NCBI GenBank assembly: GCA_025964685.1
Contig: JAOPYG010000009.1
Coordinates: 1-64,000 of the forward strand
Direction: 5' to 3'
DNA: 64,000 bases
DNA from: Actinoallomurus sp.
Lineage (GTDB): Bacteria > Actinomycetota > Actinomycetes > Streptosporangiales > Streptosporangiaceae
Each line of letters opens with the position of its first letter. Positions within the stretch are counted from its first letter, which is position 1. This document shows positions 28,000-38,227 of this stretch, piece after piece. A program made the position numbers and the translations under genes. Under the pieces are notes generated by a model. That model saw only the letters and a program-made list of their open reading frames with translations, did no database searches and was not told the DNA's origin.

Positions 28000-28170
28000 G
28001 ACCACTCCGCTGTACGCTCTGGAGGTTTCCGACGAGCCGAGACGCGGCACGGCAGCCACACGATATCTCCAGGCGGACCGGCCGCTCCTGTCGCGGTGCG
28101 GCCCGCGTCACCTGGCCCTCGTCAGCTCGGCAGGCCGTCGGTCAGGGCGCCGCGGCCGGTGGCCGTTCGC

Positions 28171-28545
28171 TCAGCGGGGCATCGAGACGATCGCGTTTCC
28201 GCTGCTGACCGCTTGGACGGCACTGCCGATGCTGTCGAACAGCGGAAGCACGCGTACCAGCTGGGTGATCTCGAAGACCTTCCGCGTCTGAGGCGAGGGC
28301 GCGGCCACCGCCAGCGAGCCGTCGTACGGGCGGAGCCGGTGCACCACGCCGACGAAGACTCCCAGGCCGATGGAGTCGACGAAGTCCACCCCGCTCAGCT
28401 CCAGCACCAACCGGTAACGGCCCTCGTCGATGAGACGGATCAGCAGGTCGCGTACCTGCGGAGCGGTCGCCACATCCAGTGATCCGGCGAGCACCACGCA
28501 GACGATGTCGTCCTCCGTGACGGTGTACTCGACGTTGAACTCCAT
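28171..28545 (-). CDS. STAS-domain anti-sigma-factor antagonist
   Basis: LELSGVDFVDSIGLGVFVGVVHRLRPYDGSLAV. Confidence 0.9.
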   Translation of the reverse strand: MEFNVEYTVTEDDIVCVVLAGSLDVATAPQVRDLLIRLIDEGRYRLVLELSGVDFVDSIGLGVFVGVVHRLRPYDGSLAVAAPSPQTRKVFEITQLVRVLPLFDSIGSAVQAVSSGNAIVSMPR

Positions 28546-28804
28546 GCCATCCTCCAACGACTCCCGGCCTGTCACCCCGGCACAGACCTCACCGGCGTAC
28601 CGCCGCGTAATACCCCAGGCCCGCCATCGCAGGGATCTTCCCCATTGAACGGTGTCAAATCGTCAGGGCCAATGTTGTTCGCCGGAAAAAGGACGGGACG
28701 GTCTGACCTGAGGAGGTAGGCGCCGGTTCCGGACGCGAACGGGCCGACCGCCCCGCCTGGGGACAGGCTCTACCCGAGGACGCGGCCGCTACGCATATGG
28801 ACAC

Positions 28805-28829
28805 GGCCCGTCGCTCTCCGCGACGGGCC
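28805..28829 (-). terminator. Hairpin downstream of small hydrophobic protein gene
   Basis: ggcccgtcg-ctctccg-cgacgggcc, 9-bp perfect stem 18 nt past stop codon on minus strand. Confidence 0.6.
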
Positions 28830-28847
28830 CTGTCCTGTTGTACTACC

Positions 28848-29024
28848 TCACCAGCGATACCAGCGGCCGCGCGCACCTGAGGCTCCGGCCCCACGGAACA
28901 GGAAACCGAGGAGCCAGACCACGAGCACGATGATCGCGATCCACCAGAGCGCCTTCAAGGCAAAGCCCGCACCGAACAGGATGAGCGCGAGCAGCAGTAC
29001 CAGCAACAAAGGAACCATTGTCAT
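28848..29024 (-). CDS. Small hydrophobic membrane protein (58 aa)
   Basis: MTMVPLLLVLLLALILFGAGFALKALWWIAIIVLVVWLLGFLFRGAGASGARGRWYRW; GGGAGG RBS; not in supplied ORF list. Confidence 0.8.
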   Translation of the reverse strand: MTMVPLLLVLLLALILFGAGFALKALWWIAIIVLVVWLLGFLFRGAGASGARGRWYRW

Positions 29025-29205
29025 ACCTCCCGGGCCCGCCTATACCCGCCATTTGTAGATCAATACCGCTATCCCCCAGGAATGCCGCATAGCGGACTTG
29101 TCGCACCTCGGCCCTCACCGGCGGCTCATCCGCCGCGAGGGAGGCGAGGATGGCTGTCCCGGTCTACGATCCAGGTGACCGCCGTCACATCCGCAGGAGG
29201 GGCAG

Positions 29206-29610
29206 ATGGTGGCTCGTGTCCTGTACGCGCTCGGCGGGCTCGCCTTCCTGGCGATGGCGGTGGCCACGGCCACCGGGCCGAGCCGCGACCGACGAAACCG
29301 CGCACGAGCCGTTCCCACCGTCGGCCGTGTCGTCGACATCGAGGTCGAGCATTACGACGAAGGAGGTCACTCCTATCGCCCCGTCGTCGAGTTCACCGCC
29401 GGACCCGACCGCCGGCCGGTCACGGCCGGCACCTGGGTGCCGGAGCGCGTCGGCGAGCACATGACCAGCGGCGAAAAGGTCGCGATCCGCTACGACCCGA
29501 AGACCCCGACCCGTATCTGGATCGAGGGTGGTGACGAGCCGGAAAGCATCCTCGGCGTCCTGTTCCCCCTGGTCTTCGCCGTGGCGCTGTTCTGCCAGGC
29601 CGTGCGCTGA
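29206..29610 (+). CDS. DUF3592-domain membrane protein
   Basis: N- and C-terminal TM segments, PTVGRVVDIEVEHYDEGGHSYRPVVEF. Confidence 0.75.
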   Translation: MVARVLYALGGLAFLAMAVATATGPSRDRRNRARAVPTVGRVVDIEVEHYDEGGHSYRPVVEFTAGPDRRPVTAGTWVPERVGEHMTSGEKVAIRYDPKTPTRIWIEGGDEPESILGVLFPLVFAVALFCQAVR

Positions 29611-29664
29611 AGAGGGCACCGTCGAGGACCGCGAGCACGACGGTCCGCATCGCGTGCGGGGGCG

Positions 29665-29688
29665 GTCCTCCCTCGTGAGAGGGAGGAC
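29665..29688. terminator. Intergenic hairpin
   Basis: gtcctccctc-gtga-gagggaggac, 10-bp perfect stem. Confidence 0.45.
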
Positions 29689-29749
29689 GGCGGCCGGTAC
29701 GGCGCCGATACTGGTGGTCGCCATTCCCCCAGCGCAGGAGCGGATTCAG

Positions 29750-30886
29750 GTGTCGAGCCTTCCGGCGTACGGGCGGCTGCTCGCGGACCGGGCCCGTCGT
29801 CTGCCGCCGTTCGCCGTGGACGTGGTCATCGCGACCGTCTGCTGGGTCAACGTGGTCATCCAGGCGCTCATCGACGGCCATCTCACCTGGCAGGTCGGCC
29901 TCCTGGCCACGGCCAACGCGCTGCCGTTGCTCTGGCGGCGCCGCTACCCGGTCTCGGTCACCGCGATCTCCGGCCTGAGCACCACGTGGCTGGCCATCGT
30001 GGGGTCGGCCGGTGATCTTCCTGCCGCGCAGCTCGTCGCCACGTACACCTTCGCCGCGCTCTGCCCGCCGGCGGGGCGGCTGATCGGGGTGGCGGGGACC
30101 ATCGTCGGCATCACGCTGTCGATCATGATCCCGAAGGACGACGTCCTGAATCTGGGGGTCGTGGGCATCGCGTTCGCCGTGGCGTACGCGCTCGGCACCG
30201 CGGCCCGTGCCCGCCGGGATCGGATCGCGATGCTGGAGGAGCGGACGCGGCGGCTCGCCGGGGAGCAGGACGCCGCCGCCACCCGGGAGCGGGAGCGGAT
30301 CGCGCGGGAGATGCACGACATCCTCGCCCACTCGATGAGCATGGTCGTCATCCAGGCCGAGGCCGGACCGGTCGCCGTGCGCACCGATCCGGACAAGGCC
30401 GAGGAGGTGTTCGACACCATCTCGGCGACGGCGCGGGAGGCCCTGCAGCAGCTCCGCCGGGCGCTCGGCGTGCTGCGGTCGGAGGAGGCCGCGCGCCGGC
30501 CGCAGCCGGGCCTGGACGCGCTGGCGGAGCTGGTCGCCGGCGTCCGTCGGACCGGCCTTGCCGTCACGCTCGAGGAGGACGGCGAGGCGCGTGCGGTGCC
30601 GCCGGACGTCGCCGCCGCGGCGTACCGGATCGTGCAGGAGTCGCTGACCAACGCCGTCAAGCACGCCGCGGCGAGCAGCGTACGGGTCCGGCTGGGATGG
30701 CGGAACGGCGCGTTGCGGCTCGAGGTGTGTGATGACGGGCGGGGACCGGCCGGTACGGTCGGGCCGGGCGGGCACGGCCTGATCGGCATGCGGGAGCGGG
30801 TCACGGCGGCCGGCGGCGAGCTGAGCGTCGGCCCCGGGCCCGATGGAATCGGCTATCGCGTCGCGGCGAGTCTGCCCCTAGAGTGA
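29750..30886 (+). CDS. NarL-type sensor histidine kinase
   Basis: TRERERIAREMHDILAHSMSMVVIQAEAG; HATPase DDGRGPAGTVGPGGHGLIGMRERV; GTG start 29750. Confidence 0.9.
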   Translation: MSSLPAYGRLLADRARRLPPFAVDVVIATVCWVNVVIQALIDGHLTWQVGLLATANALPLLWRRRYPVSVTAISGLSTTWLAIVGSAGDLPAAQLVATYTFAALCPPAGRLIGVAGTIVGITLSIMIPKDDVLNLGVVGIAFAVAYALGTAARARRDRIAMLEERTRRLAGEQDAAATRERERIAREMHDILAHSMSMVVIQAEAGPVAVRTDPDKAEEVFDTISATAREALQQLRRALGVLRSEEAARRPQPGLDALAELVAGVRRTGLAVTLEEDGEARAVPPDVAAAAYRIVQESLTNAVKHAAASSVRVRLGWRNGALRLEVCDDGRGPAGTVGPGGHGLIGMRERVTAAGGELSVGPGPDGIGYRVAASLPLE

Positions 30887-31590
30887 GCCGCGTGGCCGCC
30901 AAGCAGACGGTGCGTGTGCTGATCGCCGACGACCACGTACTCGTGCGCGACGGCTTCGCGATGATCCTGTCGACCCAGCCCGACCTCCAGGTGGTGGGCG
31001 AGGCCGCGGACGGCGACGAGGCGATACGCGCGGCACGCGAATTACGTCCCGACGTGGTGCTGATGGACATCCGCATGCCGAACGTCGACGGGATCGAGGC
31101 GACCGCCGCCATCTGCCGTGACACCCGCGCGAAGGTGCTCGTGCTCACCACCTTCGATCTCGACGAGTACGTCTATGACGCGCTGCGCGCCGGCGCCAGC
31201 GGCTTTCTGCTCAAGGACATGCGGAGGAGCGAGCTGGTCGACGCGATACGCGTCGTCGCGGCCGGAGAGGCGCTGCTCGCTCCGACGGTGACCCGGCGGC
31301 TGATCGCCGATGTGGTCGGACGGGCCCGTCCCGCGCCCGCCGCCTCTCAGCCGGGGTCCCGGCTCACGCTGCTCACCGCCCGCGAGACGGAGGCGCTGCG
31401 GCAGATCGCCCGCGGGCTGTCCAACGCGGAGATCGCCCGTGAGCTGTACGTCACCGAGCACACGGTCAAGACCCACGTCAGCAGCCTGCTCAGCAAGCTG
31501 GGTCTGCGTGACCGGGTGCAGGCGGTGGTGCTGGCGTACGAGTCGGGCCTGGTACAGCCGGGCGAGAATCCCCCGCCGGCTCACTCCTGA
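30883..31590 (+). CDS. LuxR/NarL-family response regulator
   Basis: LIADDHVLVRDGFAMIL; LTARETEALRQIARGLSNAEIARELYVTEHTVKTHVSSLLSKLGLRDR; GTGA overlap with kinase. Confidence 0.93.
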   Translation: MSRVAAKQTVRVLIADDHVLVRDGFAMILSTQPDLQVVGEAADGDEAIRAARELRPDVVLMDIRMPNVDGIEATAAICRDTRAKVLVLTTFDLDEYVYDALRAGASGFLLKDMRRSELVDAIRVVAAGEALLAPTVTRRLIADVVGRARPAPAASQPGSRLTLLTARETEALRQIARGLSNAEIARELYVTEHTVKTHVSSLLSKLGLRDRVQAVVLAYESGLVQPGENPPPAHS

Positions 31591-31699
31591 GACCGAGCCC
31601 GCTCGCTCCGGAGAGCGGGGCGCGACTCCACTCCTCACGGCGATCCGCCGCGGCCACCACAGGACGAACATCAGGGCAGCTCACCTACTGGAGGCTGTC

Positions 31700-33820
31700 A
31701 TGAACCCAACCCCGACCCACCTGCCGGCGATCCCCCGCTTCGCCGTCCGGCGCCCCTTCGTCGTCATCGCGGCCTGGCTCGTCCTCGTGGGCGTCGGGTT
31801 CGGCATCGGCACCGGGGTGTTCGGGCGGCTCGTCTCCGACATCGGCACCGTTCCCGGCAGCGAGTCCGCGCGTGCCGCGAGCCGGCTGGAGAAGGCCGCG
31901 CCACGGCCCGAGACACTCACCGCCGTCGTCTCCGGCCGGCCGGCCGACGATCCCGCCCTACGGCGGAGCGTCGCCTCGGCCCTCGGCCGGGCACGGGCGG
32001 TGCCCGGCGTGAGCGGCGTGTCCGAACCGCTTCCGTCGGCCGCTCATGACGCGCTGCTGGTCGAGGTCACGCTGGCACCCGGGGACGGGCAGGAGGACGC
32101 GGCGCATGCCGCGGCCGCACGCCTGCACGAAATCGAGGGCGCGAAGGTGTCCGTCGGCGGCGGTCCGCTGTCGGACGCCGAGTTCGACGAGCAGGCGCAG
32201 AAGGACGTGGCGCGGGCCGAGATGCTGAGCATGCCCGTCGTGCTGGTCCTGCTGCTGGTGATCTTCGGCGGGCTGCTGGCGGCCGGGCTGCCCCTGCTGA
32301 TCGCGGTGGTGGGGATCGGCGGGACCTTCGGCGTGCTGTTCGCCTTCAGCACGGTCACCGACGTCTCGGTCTACGCGATCCAGGTCACCACGATGCTGGC
32401 CGTCGGCCTGGCGGTCGACTACGCGCTGCTCATGGTCAACCGGTTCCGCGAGGAGCGGCGCGCCGCGGCCGACGTGCACGAGGCGGTCGCCCGTACGACG
32501 GTCACCGCCGGGCGTACCGTCATGTTCTCCGGGATGACGGTGGCGGTCGCACTCGCCGGGCTGACGGTCTTCCCGGACCCCTTCCTGCGCTCGATGGGAC
32601 TGGCCGGCGCCGCGGTCGTGCTCGTGGACATGGCCGCCGCACTCACCCTGCTTCCGGCGCTCCTCTCCCGGTTCGGCCACCGGATCTCCCCCGCCAAGCC
32701 CGGCCGCGCGGGCGGCGGCCGGTTCGCCCAGGTGGCGCATGCCGTGCAGCGCAGGCCCGTACTGACCCTCGTCATCACCGTCGGAGTCATGCTGACGCTC
32801 GCCGCGCCCGTCCTCGGACTGCGCATCTCGCAGGGCGACCCGCGGCTGCTGCCGACCTCCACCTCCTCGCGTCAGATGTGGGACGCGCTCGGCACCCACT
32901 TCCCCGACCGGACGCAGTGGGCGAGCGACATTCAGGTGATCGCCAGTGCCCCCGCCGGCGATCCCGGCCTCGCCCGGCTGCGCCAGGACGTCGCGGCCGT
33001 GCCCGGGGTGGGCGGTGTGACCGTGGAATCCGCCGGCCCCCGGCTGACCGTGCTGCATGCGACGCCGCCGCGCGGATCGGCGGAGGACGCGACGGCCCGC
33101 GACGCCGTCACGCGGATCCGCGACCTGCCGGCTCCGTTCCCCGTCGAGGTGTCCGGGGACACCGCCGAGATGGTCGACTACCGGGCGATGCTGGCCTCAC
33201 GGCTGCCGTGGGCGATCGCCGTCGTGGTGATCGGGACGCTGCTGCTGCTCTTCGCGTTCACCGGTTCGGTGGTGCTGCCGGTCAAGGCGATGCTGACCAG
33301 CCTGCTCAGCATCGGTGCGGCCCTCGGGGTCGTGGTCTGGGTGTTCCAGGACGGGCACCTGGCCGGGCTGCTCGGCACCGAGGGGATGGGGTACGTGCAC
33401 CTCACCGTCCCGGTGCTGGTCGGCGCGATCGCGTTCGGGCTGTCGGTGGACTATGAGGTGTTCCTGCTGTCGCGGATCCGTGAGCGCTGGCTGGCCGGCG
33501 CCGGTCCGCGCGACTCCGTCGCCGAGGGCCTGCAGCGCACGGGCCGCATCGTCACCGCGGCCGCGCTGCTGATCGCGGTGGTCTTCGCCGGGTTCATCTC
33601 CGGCGGCTTCGTCCCGATCAAGTCGATCGGGCTGGGGCTGGTCCTGGCCGTCGCCCTCGACGCGACGATCGTCCGGATGCTGACCGTACCGGCGACCATG
33701 ACCCTGCTCGGCCGGCGCAACTGGTGGCTGCCACGCCCGCTGCGACGGGTCCACGACCGCCTGGCCCTGTCAGAAGCGGAACCAACGGCCGCCGTGTCAG
33801 AGCAGGAGGCCGTCGTGTGA
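31700..33820 (+). CDS. MMPL family transporter
   Basis: Two MMPL repeats with TM blocks; AVDYALLMVNRFREE, LSVDYEVFLLSRIRERW. Confidence 0.93.
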   Translation: MNPTPTHLPAIPRFAVRRPFVVIAAWLVLVGVGFGIGTGVFGRLVSDIGTVPGSESARAASRLEKAAPRPETLTAVVSGRPADDPALRRSVASALGRARAVPGVSGVSEPLPSAAHDALLVEVTLAPGDGQEDAAHAAAARLHEIEGAKVSVGGGPLSDAEFDEQAQKDVARAEMLSMPVVLVLLLVIFGGLLAAGLPLLIAVVGIGGTFGVLFAFSTVTDVSVYAIQVTTMLAVGLAVDYALLMVNRFREERRAAADVHEAVARTTVTAGRTVMFSGMTVAVALAGLTVFPDPFLRSMGLAGAAVVLVDMAAALTLLPALLSRFGHRISPAKPGRAGGGRFAQVAHAVQRRPVLTLVITVGVMLTLAAPVLGLRISQGDPRLLPTSTSSRQMWDALGTHFPDRTQWASDIQVIASAPAGDPGLARLRQDVAAVPGVGGVTVESAGPRLTVLHATPPRGSAEDATARDAVTRIRDLPAPFPVEVSGDTAEMVDYRAMLASRLPWAIAVVVIGTLLLLFAFTGSVVLPVKAMLTSLLSIGAALGVVVWVFQDGHLAGLLGTEGMGYVHLTVPVLVGAIAFGLSVDYEVFLLSRIRERWLAGAGPRDSVAEGLQRTGRIVTAAALLIAVVFAGFISGGFVPIKSIGLGLVLAVALDATIVRMLTVPATMTLLGRRNWWLPRPLRRVHDRLALSEAEPTAAVSEQEAVV

Positions 33821-33841
33821 CATACGGCCCGGGGGCGGAAG

Positions 33842-33867
33842 GGGGGCGGATCCGAGGATCCGCCCCC
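33842..33867. terminator. Bidirectional terminator between convergent genes
   Basis: gggggcggatcc-ga-ggatccgccccc, 12-bp perfect stem. Confidence 0.7.
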
Positions 33868-33870
33868 GTC

Positions 33871-34740
33871 TCACGTGCCCTGCTGAGAGGCGGCGGCCTC
33901 AGGACGCAGGTCACCGAGGTCGAGCGGATGGACGGGCCCGTCGGGCAGGACGACCCGTCGCGTGCAGCGGAGGTCCGGTTCGACGTGGATGAGCTCGCCC
34001 GGGGCCATCGGACTCCAGCGGGGGTTGTCGTCCATGCGTTCGCTCGCGACGACGACCGAGGGGGCGTGGGCGAGGTCGTGAGAGTGGACGCGCATACGGC
34101 CGCCCGCACCGCTGTGGTCCAGGTGCCGGGCGCCGTGCGGACCGCCGGTGCCGCGGTGGAGCGCGTACAGGTCGTGGGTCCGGGGATACCGCAGCGCCCA
34201 TAGCTCGTCCGGGGTGGTGAGGATCAGGTTGAGGGAGAAGACGGGCAGGTTGCGGGCGACCCAGCGAGCGGCGTACTCGATGCCGGCGGACACATCTCCC
34301 CCGCGTGCCCGCGTCTCCCGAGTGATCAGCGCGAAGAGGCGCTCGGAGTCGGTCCCGCCCCGCACCAGCGACCGGTCCTCACCGAGATGCGCGTCGAGCG
34401 CGTCCAGTCCCTCGATGACGCCGTTGTGCGCGAACAGCCGTCCGTCCTGCTCGAACGGGTGGGTGTTGCGTTCCTCCAGGTCGCCCGTGGAGGCGAAACG
34501 GACGTGCGCCAGGAAGGTGGCGGACCGCACCTGCCGGGCCTCAGCGGCGAAGCGGCGGTCCGTGTAGGCGGCGATGGGCGCCTTGTGGACGTGTGGCGCG
34601 CCGTCGGCGCCGAAGTAACCGAGGCCTGTCCCGTCAGGGTCGCGGTGGCTCTGGTCGCTGAGGCTGTCGGGCGCGTCGAGCAGCCAGAACGTCGCCTTCG
34701 TGCGGCGCGGAGCGCTGCTCAGGCCGAACAGGCGGCACAT
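33871..34740 (-). CDS. Class II glutamine amidotransferase
   Basis: MCRLFGLSSAPRRTKATFWLLDAPDSLSDQSHRDPDGTGLGYF; NTHPFEQDGRLFAHNGVIEG. Confidence 0.9.
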   Translation of the reverse strand: MCRLFGLSSAPRRTKATFWLLDAPDSLSDQSHRDPDGTGLGYFGADGAPHVHKAPIAAYTDRRFAAEARQVRSATFLAHVRFASTGDLEERNTHPFEQDGRLFAHNGVIEGLDALDAHLGEDRSLVRGGTDSERLFALITRETRARGGDVSAGIEYAARWVARNLPVFSLNLILTTPDELWALRYPRTHDLYALHRGTGGPHGARHLDHSGAGGRMRVHSHDLAHAPSVVVASERMDDNPRWSPMAPGELIHVEPDLRCTRRVVLPDGPVHPLDLGDLRPEAAASQQGT

Positions 34741-34834
34741 CGAGACGTCCTCCTTCCCTGGCCCGTCTCTCCGCGGACCAAGGCCGGATACCCCGAGCGC
34801 CGCCGGCGTACACGGTGGCCGGCGGTGCCGTCCG

Positions 34835-35707
34835 TCAGTCACGTACGGCGATGTGCATCTCTCCGATGCCGCTGATCGCCGTGTCCAGGACGTCGCCTCC
34901 GTGGATCGGGCCGACGCCGGGTGGGGCTCCGCTGAAGATCAGGTCGCCGGGCAGCAGGGTCATCATCTGCGAGGCGTACGAGACGATCGCCGGGACGGGG
35001 GTCAGCAGGTCCTTGGTCGAGACGTGCTGGCGGTGGTCTTCGCCGTTCAGGACCAGGTCGATCTGGAAGCCGGCCGGGTCGGACGCCTCGTCGCTCGTCG
35101 TGATCCACGGGCCGAGCGGGCTGAAGGTGTCATAGCTCTTGCGGCGGGACCGGTCGGCGGCGCTGCGGACCGTGATGTCCAGCCCCATCGTGTATCCGAA
35201 CACGTGGTCCAGGGCGTCGCTCACCGGGATGTCCTTGCCGCCCCGGCCCACGACGATGACCAGCTCGGACTCATGGTGGATCTCGTGGCCGGCCTCGACC
35301 TCGGCCGCGGGAAGGACGATGTCGTCGCGCGGTCCGCTGATCGACGACGGCGCCTTGAGGAAGACGTCGAAGTTCATCATCCACGACTCGACGCCGCCGA
35401 GCGTGCGTTCCTGGACGCCGTGCATCTCCTCGACGTGCGCGGCGTAGTTGCTGGCGCAGGCCACGATCTTGGACGGGTTGAGGGCCGGCGCCAGGAGCCG
35501 CGCCTCGGCGACCGGAACGGCCCGGCCGCGAGCGGCGGCCTCCTCCAGCCCGGGCCGTACGGCGGCGAACTCCCGGCAGAGCCGGCGCCACCAGCCGGCC
35601 GTCAGCGGGTCAGGGTCGTGCGGCCACGGCAGCGCGTCGGTCACGTCGATGATCCCGTCATCGGTGACGACGCCGAGCCGGTGGTCATCGAACAGGGCGA
35701 GCTTCAC
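34835..35707 (-). CDS. Fumarylacetoacetate hydrolase-family protein, likely fumarylpyruvate hydrolase
   Basis: EAGHEIHHESELVIVVGRGGKDIPVSDALDHVFGYTMGLDIT; GDLIFSGAPPGVGPI; gentisate cluster context. Confidence 0.88.
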   Translation of the reverse strand: MKLALFDDHRLGVVTDDGIIDVTDALPWPHDPDPLTAGWWRRLCREFAAVRPGLEEAAARGRAVPVAEARLLAPALNPSKIVACASNYAAHVEEMHGVQERTLGGVESWMMNFDVFLKAPSSISGPRDDIVLPAAEVEAGHEIHHESELVIVVGRGGKDIPVSDALDHVFGYTMGLDITVRSAADRSRRKSYDTFSPLGPWITTSDEASDPAGFQIDLVLNGEDHRQHVSTKDLLTPVPAIVSYASQMMTLLPGDLIFSGAPPGVGPIHGGDVLDTAISGIGEMHIAVRD

Positions 35708-35728
35708 GGTTCTCCTCGGAATGAAGGG

Positions 35729-36811
35729 TCACTGCGGGACGAAGGTGGAGGTGACCTCCTGCGGCGCGGTCAGCGTCTGCTCGCGGTAGATGCCGAGCGC
35801 GCGCAGGACGGGGGTGTCGCTCAGGACGAACACGTCGGCGGCCTGCTCGGCGTGGTGCTCGACGGCCGACCAGGACGGGACCACGAACATGTCGCCCGGC
35901 GCCCAGGCGAACCTCTGGCCGTCGATGACGCTGTGCCCGGTGCCGCGGTGGACGACGAAGATCTGGTTGCCGGACCGCCGGCGCGGTGCCGTGGACCGGC
36001 CTCCGATGACGCGCCGCATCCCGCAGGCCAGCGTCGGCAGCACGCTCGCGCCCGAGCGCGGGTTGGTGTACTCGACCGCGACGGTCGGGGCGTCCGGGTC
36101 CGCCGCCACGCGGCGGTCCAGCTCGGCGGCGGTGTCGGCCCAGCGGTAGATGAGGAGCGGTGACGGTGCCGGGTCGAGCGCGCCGGTCACCTGATCGTCG
36201 GTGAACCTGCCTTCGGCCGTGCCGTACGCGGCCTCCGACCGGTTGTGGGCTCCGTCCACCGGCTGGCTGTTCTCCGGGTGGGGCTGGAAGAACACGCCGT
36301 CCAGCGCCTCGATCATCGGCAGGTCCAGGCCGTCGAACCACAGCATCGACGCGTCCGAGGTGCTGGAGTGGTCGTGCCAGGCCCAGCCGGGGGTCAGTAC
36401 GAGGTCCCCGGGGCGCATGTCGCAGGCATCGCCGTTGACGGTGGTGAACACGCCCTCGCCCTCGAGCACGAACCGGATCGCCCCGGGAGTGTGCCGGTGC
36501 GCGGGCGCCGTCTCACGTCCGCCCAGGCACTGGACCGCACCCCACAGCGTGCCCGCGGCGTACGGGCGGCCGCCCAGGCCGGGGTTGCGCAGGCTGAGCA
36601 CCCGGCGTTCGCCGCCCCGCTCGACCGGGATGAGCTGGATCGCGCGTGCTGCGAGGGGCCGGTACGTCTCGGCCGACCACAGCCACGGCACGGACTTCGG
36701 CCGCGGGACGGGCGTGAGCAGCTGGTCGGTGACGGTCCACAGGGGGGCCAGCCCGACCGCGTCGACGTCGCGGTAGAACGCGTCCAGTGCCTGATCGGTC
36801 TCGACGGTCAT
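35729..36811 (-). CDS. Gentisate 1,2-dioxygenase-like bicupin
   Basis: AVQCLGGRETAPAHRHTPGAIRFVLEGEGVFTTVNGDACDMRPGDLVLTPGWAWHDHSS; second cupin VVHRGTGHSVIDGQRFAWAPGDMFVVPSW. Confidence 0.9.
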   Translation of the reverse strand: MTVETDQALDAFYRDVDAVGLAPLWTVTDQLLTPVPRPKSVPWLWSAETYRPLAARAIQLIPVERGGERRVLSLRNPGLGGRPYAAGTLWGAVQCLGGRETAPAHRHTPGAIRFVLEGEGVFTTVNGDACDMRPGDLVLTPGWAWHDHSSTSDASMLWFDGLDLPMIEALDGVFFQPHPENSQPVDGAHNRSEAAYGTAEGRFTDDQVTGALDPAPSPLLIYRWADTAAELDRRVAADPDAPTVAVEYTNPRSGASVLPTLACGMRRVIGGRSTAPRRRSGNQIFVVHRGTGHSVIDGQRFAWAPGDMFVVPSWSAVEHHAEQAADVFVLSDTPVLRALGIYREQTLTAPQEVTSTFVPQ

Positions 36812-36827
36812 GATGGGTTCCTCCGTT

Positions 36828-38201
36828 TCAGGTGAGTGAGTCGGCGGTCATCGGGGTGGTGAGCACGCTGGGTCGCCGGTTGAGGGTGAGGGCGATGAGG
36901 GCGCCGATGGCGGCGGCGACCGCGACGGCGATGAACAGGACGTTGTTGTTGTCGTGGAACCAGCCGAGCAGCCAGCCGCCCATGTAGGGGCCGAGGATGG
37001 CGCCGACGCGGCCGACGCCGAACATGGCGCCGGTGCCGGTGCTGCGCACGTGTGTCGGGTAGGACTGGGCGCACAGGCCGTTCAGGACGAACTGGCCGCC
37101 GACGATGCCGAACCCGGCCACCACCACGAGCACGATGTCGACCGCGGTGCCGTTGATCGCGGCGATGAGCGCGACGGCGATGGTGGCCAGGGTGAGCAGG
37201 TAGACCAGGCCGCGGCGCATGTTGGTCAAACCGCGGTCATCGAGCAACGCGATGCTCAGGCCCCCGGCGACGCCACCGATCTGCAGCAGCGCACCGAAGG
37301 AGAAGGAGGTGCCGAACCCGTTGCCGCGGGCCTCCATCAGGGTGGGCATCCACCCGGACAGGCCGTAGATGTCGAACAGGACCAAGAACGCGCACGCCCA
37401 CAGCGCGATCGTCGTAGGCCGGTAGCGGGCTGAGAGCAGGATCGCGGCGATCTCGGTGGTGCGGGCCCGGTCGCGGGGCTGGGTGAAGCGCATCCCGGTG
37501 TAGGTGCGGTCCGGGCGGGCCCGGCCCAAGATGGTGGCGGCCTCACCGTGACGTCCGCGCATCACCAGGTACTGCACCGACTCGGGCAGCGTGAACCACA
37601 ACACCAGGGCCAGGGGGATGGACAGGCCACCGAGCCAGTACAGGACCTGCCAGCCGTGGCCGGGGGTCAGCCAGATCCCGGCGGCCGAGGCCAGCACACC
37701 ACCGAACGCGTACCCGGAGATCGCCAGGGTGCCCATCCGGTTGCCGCTGCCGGCCGGGGTGAACTCGTTGATGTAAGCGGTGCCCAGCGGCATGATCACC
37801 CCCAACCCCAGGCCGGTGACACCCCGCAGCACGATGAAACCGGTGAACGAATCCGCCAGCGTCGCGGTCAACACACTGAACACCCCGGCGCCGGCGAGTG
37901 CGCCCAACAGCACCGGACGGCGCCCGTACCGGTCCGCGATCGGCCCGTGCACCAGCGCACCCACCGCGAAACCGATCAACCCCGACGACACCAGAAACCC
38001 GGTCTCGCTGTGCGTCAACCCCCACGGCTTCACCACATAGTGAATGACGTAGGAGGGATTGAGCGTGTCATAGCCATCGAAGATCGTCGCGGCCATGATC
38101 GAAACGATCAACGACCAGTGCAACCGCGACAACGACGCCGACCGCAACTCCTCACGAGCGTCCAGCACCGTACCCGCGGCACCGGACTCGGTGGCGGCCA
38201 T
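36828..38201 (-). CDS. MFS aromatic acid:H+ symporter-type transporter
   Basis: 12-TM-like protein; DGYDTLNPSYVIHYVVKPWGL; PIADRYGRRPVLLG. Confidence 0.88.
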   Translation of the reverse strand: MAATESGAAGTVLDAREELRSASLSRLHWSLIVSIMAATIFDGYDTLNPSYVIHYVVKPWGLTHSETGFLVSSGLIGFAVGALVHGPIADRYGRRPVLLGALAGAGVFSVLTATLADSFTGFIVLRGVTGLGLGVIMPLGTAYINEFTPAGSGNRMGTLAISGYAFGGVLASAAGIWLTPGHGWQVLYWLGGLSIPLALVLWFTLPESVQYLVMRGRHGEAATILGRARPDRTYTGMRFTQPRDRARTTEIAAILLSARYRPTTIALWACAFLVLFDIYGLSGWMPTLMEARGNGFGTSFSFGALLQIGGVAGGLSIALLDDRGLTNMRRGLVYLLTLATIAVALIAAINGTAVDIVLVVVAGFGIVGGQFVLNGLCAQSYPTHVRSTGTGAMFGVGRVGAILGPYMGGWLLGWFHDNNNVLFIAVAVAAAIGALIALTLNRRPSVLTTPMTADSLT

Positions 38202-38227
38202 AGGGAACCTCCTCAACCGATGGGGGA

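Noticed and set aside
31310-31699. N-terminal extension of the MMPL ORF (31310 start)
   Set aside because: Overlaps the LuxR regulator out of frame; ATG at 31700 begins a natural MMPL N-terminus.
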